A stretch of DNA of 5,019 nucleotides, taken from positions 1 to 5,019 of the forward strand of contig PSRN01000099.1 of the NCBI GenBank assembly GCA_003176075.1. Reading direction: 5' to 3'. Positions within the stretch are counted from its first letter, which is position 1; each line of letters opens with the position of its first letter. The position numbers were made by a program, and so were the translations under genes. Shown piece after piece: positions 1 to 4,983 of this stretch. Source of the DNA: Bdellovibrio sp. (GTDB lineage: Bacteria > Bdellovibrionota > Bdellovibrionia > Bdellovibrionales > Bdellovibrionaceae). The notes under the pieces are model-generated. The model did not search any database, was not told where the DNA came from, and saw nothing but the letters and a program-made list of their open reading frames with translations.

Positions 1-1488
1 ATCCGCGACAATGCCCCCGCCGGCCTGCAAGACGGCCTGACCCTCCCGGATTTCGAGCGCGCGAATGGTGATGCAGGAATCCAGATCGCCGGCGAAACTG
101 AGGGCGATGACCGCGCCTCCGTAAAATCCGCGCGGCACGTTCTCGAGTTCGGAGAGCAGTTCCATCGCCCGAATCTTCGGTGCTCCCGACAGAGTTCCCG
201 CCGGGAAACACGCTCCAAATGCGTCGAGGGGCGAGCGGTCGGGACGTAAGCGTCCGGTCACGCGCGACACCAGGTGCATGACGGCGCTGAAGCGGATCAG
301 TTTGCAAAAATCCGGAACACGCACGGTTCCCGGGACGGCGACTTGGCCCAGATCATTGCGGGCCAGGTCCACCAGCATCAGGTGTTCGGCGTTCTCCTTC
401 ACGCTCCGGCGCAGTTGACTTGCGAGCCTGCGGTCATCTTGTTCACCCACCCCGCGCGGGCGCGTGCCGGCGATCGGGTGGGTTTCAAGCTGGCCATTCT
501 CCACCCGCAATAGCGTTTCGGGCGAGGCGCCGAGCAGGTGGCGGGAGGCGCCAGTATCAGCGCCGAAGTCGCCTGAGGCGCCGTTATCAGCGCCGAATTG
601 AATATGGAATTGGTAGGGTGCCGGACTGACGCGGTTCAAAGCGGCGAACACGTCGTGTGGTGAAGCACTGAGATCGAAGCGGAACCGGTCGGAAAGTACC
701 GCCTGGAAAATTTCACCGGCGCGGATCTGCTCCTTCAAACGCACGACGCAGGAGAGGTAACGTTCTCGACCCAGTTCCGGCCGCAAATCTTCCAGGTGAA
801 TTTCGTCCGTCGGAAGATTCTTCGGCGGGTTGAATTTTGGAAGGCGTTCGACCGCTTGAAAGAACTCCCTTTGCAGGTCTTCCAGTTCACTGCGGGCCGC
901 GGTGATTTCGCGGCGGATTTCGTCCGCCGAAGGCTCTTCTGACTCAAACACCATTCCGCGGACGGCAAAACCGCGCATGGACGGCTGGTCCAACAGAATC
1001 AACTTCTTGAACAGCATGATTTCAGCGTCCAAAACGCCCTCTTGTCTCTCGAGCCCGGCGAAATATCCAGATCTCTTCAGCCGCGGTTCGAGATGACGGA
1101 CGAAGTCGTAAGTGAAATAACCGAAAGCCCCGCCTTGGAATAAGGGCAGGTCAGGAAGCCGTTGGGAGCGGAATTTCTCCAAGTGGCGATTCAAGGCGGT
1201 CAGCGGAGGACCTTCCAAACGACGTGTCCCTGCCCCCGGAATTTCAATTTCAACTTTTCCGGAGCGGATCAAGATCTTCTCGAAAGGGTCTATCCCCAGG
1301 ATGTGCGATTGAGCTGTCGTTTGCTCGCCCCGGGAGAAGAGAAAGGCGGCTCTCCCGGACCGCGCCGTCGCGAACTGCTTGAAGATCTCACCGGTCGGCG
1401 AGAGTGGCACTGGTAATTCCGCGTAAAGCGGAAAATATCGGAAGCCTTGTTTCAGCTGCTTTTGAATTTGGTCGATCATTTCGGTCAT
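1..1488 (-). CDS. trpE: Anthranilate synthase component I (TrpE), 3' end cut by window edge
   Basis: Large subunit of anthranilate synthase. It converts chorismate and ammonia (from the glutamine amidotransferase partner TrpG) to anthranilate, the first committed step of tryptophan synthesis in the cytoplasm. The 496 visible codons are open without a stop. An N-terminal regulatory domain (about 1-200) is followed by the chorismate-binding domain with LLGASPE (318-324), PIAGTRPRG (338-346), EHLMLVDLARNDLG (368-381), MHLVSRVTG (404-412, with the catalytic-type His405), PAGTLSGAPKIRAMELL (429-445), RGFYGG and AGGGIVAD at the cut. Ala in PIAGT, where E. coli PabB has Lys, favours TrpE over PabB. 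Roughly 30-40 C-terminal residues should lie outside the window. I chose ATG 1488 because GGGAAG lies 6 nt upstream; in-frame ATGs at 1515, 1506 and 1479 are alternatives. Oddities: a 2x10-residue tandem repeat at 298-317, and FLFS (49-52) where the LLES feedback motif is expected. Confidence 0.93.
   Translation of the reverse strand, partial: MTEMIDQIQKQLKQGFRYFPLYAELPVPLSPTGEIFKQFATARSGRAAFLFSRGEQTTAQSHILGIDPFEKILIRSGKVEIEIPGAGTRRLEGPPLTALNRHLEKFRSQRLPDLPLFQGGAFGYFTYDFVRHLEPRLKRSGYFAGLERQEGVLDAEIMLFKKLILLDQPSMRGFAVRGMVFESEEPSADEIRREITAARSELEDLQREFFQAVERLPKFNPPKNLPTDEIHLEDLRPELGRERYLSCVVRLKEQIRAGEIFQAVLSDRFRFDLSASPHDVFAALNRVSPAPYQFHIQFGADNGASGDFGADTGASRHLLGASPETLLRVENGQLETHPIAGTRPRGVGEQDDRRLASQLRRSVKENAEHLMLVDLARNDLGQVAVPGTVRVPDFCKLIRFSAVMHLVSRVTGRLRPDRSPLDAFGACFPAGTLSGAPKIRAMELLSELENVPRGFYGGAVIALSFAGDLDSCITIRALEIREGQAVLQAGGGIVAD
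545..597. repeat. Two-copy 23-nt palindromic direct repeat inside trpE
   Basis: Copies at 545-567 and 575-597 match at 21 of 23 positions and are separated by 7 nt, giving a 30-nt period. Each copy contains an inverted repeat, GGCGC and GCGCC around an 8-nt loop with core TATCA or similar (547-564 and 577-594). Because the period is 30, the reading frame is kept and trpE gains two decapeptides, FGADNGASGD and FGADTGASRH (residues 298-317), in the loop just before LLGASPE. In typical TrpE proteins this stretch is short. Either a small palindromic element inserted and duplicated in frame, or local slippage expanded a lineage-specific loop. Confidence 0.8.
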
Positions 1489-1516
1489 TTCTGACTTCCC
1501 TGTCATGGGTTCCATG

Positions 1517-1538
1517 CGTGGGCGGCGAAGCCGCCACG
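1517..1538. repeat. REP-like GC-rich hairpin in the trpE-lysR intergenic gap
   Basis: The left arm CGTGGGCGGC (1517-1526) pairs with the right arm GCCGCCACG (1530-1538) around a GAA loop: nine base pairs with one bulged G. It lies just upstream of trpE, in its likely 5' leader. No T run follows on either strand, so a Rho-independent terminator is unlikely. The form resembles short repetitive extragenic palindromes; a role in the trpE leader RNA is possible but unproven. Confidence 0.55.
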
Positions 1539-1596
1539 GGCGTTATTTCCAAGATCTATTCTCGTTCATTTAGGTGTTTACTAAAAGCGAATTAAA

Positions 1597-2490
1597 ATGC
1601 ATGATTGGTTCCATATGGAAACCAATCAGCTTCGGCAGTTTTGCACTCTGGTCGAGACAAGCAATATGCGCAGGGCTTCTGAATTACTGGGGATTTCGCA
1701 TAGCGGACTCAGTAAATCGATGAAAGTTCTGCAAGGCGAATTGGGCCGTGTTCTCTTCCAGCCGAGCGGGCGCGGCATAGTGATCACCGATCAGGGCATG
1801 GATCTTTACCGGCGGTCGGCGCCCTTCTTCAAGGAACTCGACCGGCTCCTTCACGGAAGTCCCGATGACCCAGGCACAGGCGTGGTTCGCATCGGCTCCT
1901 TCGAGGTTTTTACGTCTTACTTTATCGGCCATCTGGCCAAAGCTCACCTTTCCGGTGTTGAAATCGAGGTGCGCGAACTTCTGCCAGGCCGTCTCGAAGA
2001 AGCGCTGGCCCTGAACCGCGTGGATCTCGGCATCACTTACGAACCCATCCCGCGCAAAGGGATCGAGTACGTGCGGGTGGCGCGCGTGAAAATGGCGGTC
2101 TTCGCGCGCAGGGCGGTCTTTTCCGGAAAGGCGTTGGCCGAGATTCCCTTCGTGGTTCCGGCCAATCCGCTGGAGGGAACGCCCTCTGGTGTGCGCGGGC
2201 TCGACGCCTGGCCGGAGAACGATCATGCGCGCCGGGTGCTTTACCGCGTCGATCTGATGAACACCGGACTGGCGCTCGTATCACAGGGGTTGTGCGCGAT
2301 CTTCATGCCTGAATTCGTCGCGCATCTTCACAATCTGGAAACACCGGCCGCCCATCAATTGGAGAAAGTCGAGATTCCGCGCGTCTCCGTTTCAATCAGC
2401 CGGGACGTGTTTCTCGTGCGCCGCGAATCCATGGTTGAAAATGAGGTGGCGCGGAAAATCGCGAGGGCGATTCGCGAGGTTTGCCGCTGA
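1597..2490 (+). CDS. LysR-family transcriptional regulator
   Basis: A DNA-binding regulator of the LysR family, 297 residues from ATG 1597 or 291 from ATG 1615, the normal family size. Residues 8-67 form the winged helix-turn-helix: NQLRQFCTLVETSNMRRASE, LLGISHSGLSKSMKVLQGEL, then GRVLFQPSGRGIVITDQG. Residues from about 95 form the periplasmic-binding-protein-like effector domain, beginning VVRIGSFEVF, with LPGRLEEALALNRVDLGITY typical of LysR proteins. The effector cannot be read from sequence. It is divergent from trpE, but nothing besides orientation links it to tryptophan genes. Met7 (1615) matches the usual family N-terminus, but neither ATG has a strong ribosome binding site, and a palindrome (1602-1628) covers the region. 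G+C-rich codon use matches trpE, so it belongs to the host chromosome rather than the downstream module. Confidence 0.92.
   Translation: MHDWFHMETNQLRQFCTLVETSNMRRASELLGISHSGLSKSMKVLQGELGRVLFQPSGRGIVITDQGMDLYRRSAPFFKELDRLLHGSPDDPGTGVVRIGSFEVFTSYFIGHLAKAHLSGVEIEVRELLPGRLEEALALNRVDLGITYEPIPRKGIEYVRVARVKMAVFARRAVFSGKALAEIPFVVPANPLEGTPSGVRGLDAWPENDHARRVLYRVDLMNTGLALVSQGLCAIFMPEFVAHLHNLETPAAHQLEKVEIPRVSVSISRDVFLVRRESMVENEVARKIARAIREVCR
1602..1628. promoter_or_regulatory. 27-nt near-perfect palindrome over the LysR start region
   Basis: The arms TGATTGGTT (1602-1610) and AAACCAATCA (1619-1628) flank a perfect CCATATGG core (1611-1618), with one unpaired A. It contains a T-N11-A spacing (T1609, A1621), the signature of LysR-type binding boxes. 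Its centre includes the second candidate start codon (ATG 1615). It could be an autoregulatory operator. In RNA it would fold into an 11-bp hairpin with the loop AUAU, which could hide that start. Confidence 0.6.
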
Positions 2491-2539
2491 TGTCACGAAT
2501 TGATCGAACAGATTCAGAATCGCAAAGGGAAGGGATGTT

Positions 2540-2650
2540 ATGATTCGAAGTTGGACCAAAACGGGGCTTGCATTGTTGATTTCGGTTACCAACTCCCTCA
2601 CTTTTTCAGCGTTCCGATTAGATCATCAAAAATGGCCGAAGCCTTTTTGA
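2540..2650 (+). pseudogene. Truncated 5' stub of a signal-peptide gene
   Basis: ATG 2540 follows a strong purine-rich ribosome binding site (GGGAAGGGA, 2527-2535). The 36-codon frame begins MIRSWTKTGLALLISVTNS, with a positive N-region, a hydrophobic core at about 9-16 and a possible cleavage after Ser-Ala (23-24), like a Sec signal peptide. After that it runs antisense into the 3' end of chrB and stops at 2648-2650. The good start and leader followed by abrupt loss of sense, together with the G+C drop at the same place, suggest a host gene cut when the chromate module inserted at about 2580-2612. A short genuine peptide is the alternative. The original product cannot be identified. Confidence 0.45.
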
Positions 2651-3557
2651 TTCTACCTTTATCTTTCTGCTCCGATTTAACAATACCTTCAATAACCATT
2701 CCAATACCAGGCGTTTCCGCACGATTGAATTTCGTATCTTTGAGATCGAGGTCGTGAATAATTTCGGCTAAGACTCGAATCGACTGATCTTTTAAAGAAA
2801 ATGAATCGACAAGGACCTCCATTGAACACCTGTCGCCAATATGGGTGAACTCCCCATCGAACATATCGAATCGAACTTCATTTTTCTTTGGCTTGTAATC
2901 CGACTCACTCACAAATTTGAACGTGGGCCTGCGATCAATATACTTTGCAATTAGCCAAGCGCATGCCACTCGATCGATACGAACGCCAGATCGGGTGACC
3001 CAAACTTTCTCCTGGAAATCTACTAGATCCATCTTTTTTGGACTCGGAAGTTCGCCCGTCCGGAGGTTCCTGAGGCGCGAAAGGATCTCATCAAGAAGCT
3101 TGCATGTTGGTTTCTGCTCATCGCAATTGAAAAAGTCCAATTCCTTGAGTTCAGTCAGCTGGCGTTCCAGCTTTCCAATTGAGTGTTCGACACCCATCAG
3201 GTCGCTTTCGGTCGGTTTAGTTTTCAAAAACAGCCTTTGCAACTCCCTGAGTTCGTCCGCCAGCCGCCTGTACCGCTCCGACCGATCAACATTAAAGTGA
3301 GCAATGATCTCGCCGCTGTCGATGCCCTGAATAAACTGAGCTTCGCAGAGAAACGCGTCGCCCTTTCCAGACACAATTTCGCCCAGCACCGTCTCAAATT
3401 TTGATTTGTTCTTGGTATCTGAGGGCAGCACGTAAACTGAATTCTTAAGTTGTAAGGCACCGATCTTTTGTAGTGCTCGCCAAACCCGAACTCGCAAAGC
3501 ATCGGGCTTGGGAGGGATTTGATGCAAGAGCATCAGCCATGGTTTTGACTTAGACAT
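2598..3557 (-). CDS. chrB: Chromate resistance protein ChrB (full-length, two-domain)
   Basis: ChrB-type protein of 319 residues, near the family's usual size. The N-terminal ChrB domain (about 1-90) shows WLMLLHQIPPKPDALRVRVW, RALQKIGALQLKNSVYVLP and the CEAQFIQGID region. A Lys/Glu-rich helical linker (about 95-165) follows. The C-terminal ChrB domain (about 184-319) has VWVTRSGVRIDRVACAWLIA (185-204), FTHIGDRCSME (237-247) and a VLAEIIHDLDLKD block. In proteobacterial chr operons ChrB is reported as a chromate-responsive regulator needed for full resistance; the same role here is inference. I chose ATG 3557 because GGAG stands 4 nt upstream and the protein then begins MSKSKPWLM, as expected. 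The frame stays open to 3755, but that extension covers the divergent gene and its promoter. It faces the truncated stub at its 3' end. It is A+T-richer than lysR, consistent with transfer. Confidence 0.9.
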   Translation of the reverse strand: MSKSKPWLMLLHQIPPKPDALRVRVWRALQKIGALQLKNSVYVLPSDTKNKSKFETVLGEIVSGKGDAFLCEAQFIQGIDSGEIIAHFNVDRSERYRRLADELRELQRLFLKTKPTESDLMGVEHSIGKLERQLTELKELDFFNCDEQKPTCKLLDEILSRLRNLRTGELPSPKKMDLVDFQEKVWVTRSGVRIDRVACAWLIAKYIDRRPTFKFVSESDYKPKKNEVRFDMFDGEFTHIGDRCSMEVLVDSFSLKDQSIRVLAEIIHDLDLKDTKFNRAETPGIGMVIEGIVKSEQKDKGRIKKASAIFDDLIGTLKK

Positions 3558-3571
3558 CGCGCTCCATTCTA

Positions 3572-3601
3572 TTGACCAGGGCACAATCATCACAATACAG
3601 T
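3572..3601 (+). promoter_or_regulatory. Candidate plus-strand promoter for the small secreted protein cluster
   Basis: The -35-like TTGACC (3572-3577) and -10-like TACAGT (3596-3601) are 18 nt apart, about 58 nt before the GTG start of the small gene. The -10 overlaps the edge of the 14-bp palindrome at 3600-3613 and the minus-strand -10. Assignment is by consensus similarity only. Confidence 0.4.
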
Positions 3602-3620
3602 AACAATTGTTACATGACAA
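3592..3620 (-). promoter_or_regulatory. Candidate chrB promoter
   Basis: On the minus strand TTGTCA (3620-3615) and TATTGT (3597-3592) are separated by exactly 17 nt, resembling a housekeeping sigma promoter, about 35 nt upstream of the chrB ATG. The perfect palindrome at 3600-3613 fills the spacer, where a bound repressor would block RNA polymerase. Confidence 0.5.
3600..3613. promoter_or_regulatory. Perfect 14-bp palindrome, likely operator between divergent genes
   Basis: GTAACAATTGTTAC is a perfect dyad lying in the spacer of the candidate chrB promoter and touching the -10 of the opposite one. Its position would let one dimeric regulator control both transcription units. ChrB itself is a candidate binder, but no binding evidence can be read from the sequence. 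Confidence 0.55.
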
Positions 3621-3631
3621 ATAACAAAATT

Positions 3632-3647
3632 GACCCTGATCTGGGTC
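3632..3647. promoter_or_regulatory. 16-nt imperfect dyad just before the small-gene ribosome binding site
   Basis: GACCC and GGGTC flank a TGATCT centre whose core GATC is itself palindromic, with one mismatched pair. It ends directly at the ribosome binding site (3648-3654), so it could be a second operator or a 5' leader hairpin affecting translation. Confidence 0.35.
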
Positions 3648-3658
3648 GAGGAGGAAAC

Positions 3659-3949
3659 GTGAAAGCAGTGATATGGATAGCAGCGTTAACCATCGGCGGA
3701 ATTGCTTTTGCAAAGGATGCCAAAGAAGACGCGCTGAACGCCATGGCCAAAGCATGTAAGACAGATAAAAAGTATGGCAAAGAGGTCAAGGATATGAAGC
3801 CAAACGAAATCGCGGAGTGGGTTGAAAAGATGGAGCACGGTTCGGACAAAAAGTCTTTTACAAAGACCAAATGTTATGACCTTCACGAAAAATGGGAAAA
3901 AGTCGCGGAACGTCACGAAGAAGGCGAAGAGCACGAGCATAAGGAGTAA
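3659..3949 (+). CDS. Small secreted Lys/Glu/His-rich protein of unknown function in the chromate cluster
   Basis: I do not recognise a family. The GTG start at 3659 has a very strong ribosome binding site (GAGGAGG, 3648-3654) 4 nt upstream. The 96-residue product starts MKAVIWIAALTIGGIAFA, a short Sec signal peptide with cleavage expected after Ala18 (AFA, then KDAKED), so the mature protein is about 78 residues and extracytoplasmic. It is very rich in Lys and Glu and looks helical. It has two cysteines (33 and 72) and a charged C-terminal tail, ERHEEGEEHEHKE, with His86, 92 and 94 plus His60 and 76. Such a tail could bind metal ions, and the two Cys could form a disulfide; both are inference. 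It is the first gene of a plus-strand cluster leading into a ChrB-domain gene 68 nt downstream and is divergent from chrB, suggesting co-regulation and a periplasmic part in chromate or metal stress. Confidence 0.8.
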   Translation: MKAVIWIAALTIGGIAFAKDAKEDALNAMAKACKTDKKYGKEVKDMKPNEIAEWVEKMEHGSDKKSFTKTKCYDLHEKWEKVAERHEEGEEHEHKE

Positions 3950-3960
3950 AATAGCGGTGG

Positions 3961-3992
3961 CCGTTTCCTTTTCCTTGCTGTTGAGGAAGCGG
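3961..3992 (+). terminator. Possible terminator or attenuator hairpin between small gene and ChrB-domain gene
   Basis: CCGTTTCCTT (3961-3970) can pair with GAGGAAGCGG (3983-3992): ten pairs including two G-U wobbles, around a 12-nt loop, followed by the T-rich TCTTTTCCCTTTT. It starts 12 nt after the stop codon of the small gene. The imperfect U tract and wobble pairs make it weak, so partial termination within an operon is as likely as full termination. Confidence 0.35.
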
Positions 3993-4017
3993 TCTTTTCC
4001 CTTTTGGGAGGGTCATC

Positions 4018-4476
4018 GTGAAATGGGTCACCCGAGAACGTCCGAAGATTGATCGCGTTGCATGTCCATGGCTTATTAGAAGGTTTGTCGATCCAAACGC
4101 CGAGTTTCTTCATGTTCCGAAGGAGAACGTACTGAAGGTTGCCCAGAGTGAAAATGCGATTCCCTACGATATCGTAGGGGTGGAGCTAAGCCACGATGGT
4201 GACCTCTGTAGCTTCGATGCCATCATTAAGAAATATAAGATCCGGGATGTCGCAGTATTAAGGTTAGCCGAGATCGTTCGTGCTGCTGATACGGATACCT
4301 TAGAAAGATCGGCCCAGGCGCCGGGACTTCTTGCCATTACTCTTGGATTATCAGCTAATTTTCCTGACGATCAAAAGATGCTAGAGATCGGAATGATTCT
4401 TTATGAAGCCCTCTACACCTGGTGCAAGTCGTACACCGAGGAAAGACATGGTTGGAATCCCACTACGACTGCATAA
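4018..4476 (+). CDS. Stand-alone ChrB C-terminal-domain protein (chromate resistance family)
   Basis: A 152-residue protein consisting only of the ChrB C-terminal domain. It shares with residues 185-319 of the full-length chrB product the motifs KWVTRERPKIDRVACPWLIR (2-21), GDLCSFDAI (61-69) and LRLAEIVRAAD (81-91). The Cys16 and Cys64 positions match Cys199 and Cys244 of ChrB, so they are conserved candidates for metal or redox chemistry. GTG 4018 is preceded by GGGAGGG (4006-4012) at 5 nt. There is no signal peptide, so it is probably cytoplasmic. It ends 11 nt before the SOD-like gene, whose ribosome binding site overlaps its stop codon, so the two are almost certainly co-transcribed. Function inferred: a chromate-response accessory protein that could act with or compete with ChrB. 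The biochemical activity of this domain is not evident from sequence. Confidence 0.88.
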   Translation: MKWVTRERPKIDRVACPWLIRRFVDPNAEFLHVPKENVLKVAQSENAIPYDIVGVELSHDGDLCSFDAIIKKYKIRDVAVLRLAEIVRAADTDTLERSAQAPGLLAITLGLSANFPDDQKMLEIGMILYEALYTWCKSYTEERHGWNPTTTA

Positions 4477-4487
4477 GGAGTCTTGAA

Positions 4488-4983
4488 TTGGAGTACTTTG
4501 ATCGAAGATTGGCATTAAAATTAATGGCCTTAACGTTGGGCGCTATGAGCATGGAGCCCACTGTCTTTGCTGAAGAAGGAAATAGTCACATGAAAATAAC
4601 GGAACTTCCAATTAAATAAGCCACTTCCTTTTGATCCGAAGAAACTCAAGGGAATTTCTGAAAAGCTAATCACGTCGCATTGGGAGAATAATTACGCTGG
4701 GTCAGTAAAAACCTTGAACTCGGTCAATAAAAAACTCTCGCAAGCGATGGCTGACAAAGACTATGCCCCTTTCGCCTACAATGATCTAAAGCGCGAACAT
4801 TTAATGAGAACGGGTTCCGTCGTTTTGCACGAGCTCTATTTCGCGAATCTCGGCGGAAACGGCAAGCCGGGTGGAAAAATTGAACAAGATCTTAAAACCG
4901 AATTCGGAGATTGGAATTCATGGGAAACAGAATTTAGGCGCATGGGACTAGTACTCCATCAAATAAGTTTTTCCCGATGTTGA
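4488..4983 (+). pseudogene. Frameshifted and truncated Tat-exported Fe/Mn superoxide dismutase-like gene (chrC-like)
   Basis: Superoxide dismutases remove superoxide, and in known chr operons chrC encodes an Fe-SOD. The TTG start at 4488 has AAGGAG (4475-4480) 7 nt upstream. The leader carries DRRLALK (5-11), a twin-arginine motif, then LMALTLGAMS and a VFA cleavage site (26-28), suggesting folded export. The first frame ends at TAA 4617-4619 after KITELPIK; dropping T4617 joins it to KPLPFDPKKLKGISEKLITS and continues the protein. The second frame shows the first metal-ligand His (LITSHWENNY), the second (SVVLHELYFANLGG) and GDWNSWETEFRRMGL. After about 4950 similarity stops (VLHQISFSRC, stop at 4981-4983), so the Asp and His ligands of the C-terminal domain are missing. 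The tail is non-homologous sequence. It cannot be a working SOD as it stands; a sequencing error could explain the frameshift but not the truncation. Confidence 0.8.

Noticed and set aside
274..1416. Several short plus-strand frames across 274-1416
   Set aside because: All lie opposite the continuous trpE frame and have no domain or ribosome binding site support.
1..1488. Aminodeoxychorismate synthase PabB as the identity of the left gene
   Set aside because: The motif is PIAGT with Ala instead of the PabB Lys, and the C-terminal blocks read as TrpE. A bifunctional or PabB-like role is not fully excluded.
1684..2226. 180-codon open frame antisense to lysR
   Set aside because: It is a shadow of G+C-rich lysR codon use with no recognisable protein features, while the sense frame is a complete LysR protein.
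2917..3300. 127-codon plus-strand frame opposite chrB
   Set aside because: It is antisense to the conserved ChrB domains, has low-complexity Ser/Arg composition and no start signal.
3572..3658. Upstream TTG start for the small secreted protein
   Set aside because: It would bury the signal peptide behind 29 polar residues and translate the operator palindrome. GTG 3659 has a near-ideal ribosome binding site.
3558..3755. 66-residue N-terminal extension of chrB from an upstream start at 3755
   Set aside because: It runs through the divergent small gene and the shared promoter region. The ChrB family starts at MSKSKPW-like sequence, and ATG 3557 has its own GGAG site.
4605..4625. Programmed ribosomal frameshifting in the SOD-like gene
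   Set aside because: There is no convincing slippery heptamer with a downstream structure, and the gene also lacks its C-terminal metal ligands, so simple decay or a sequence error is more likely.
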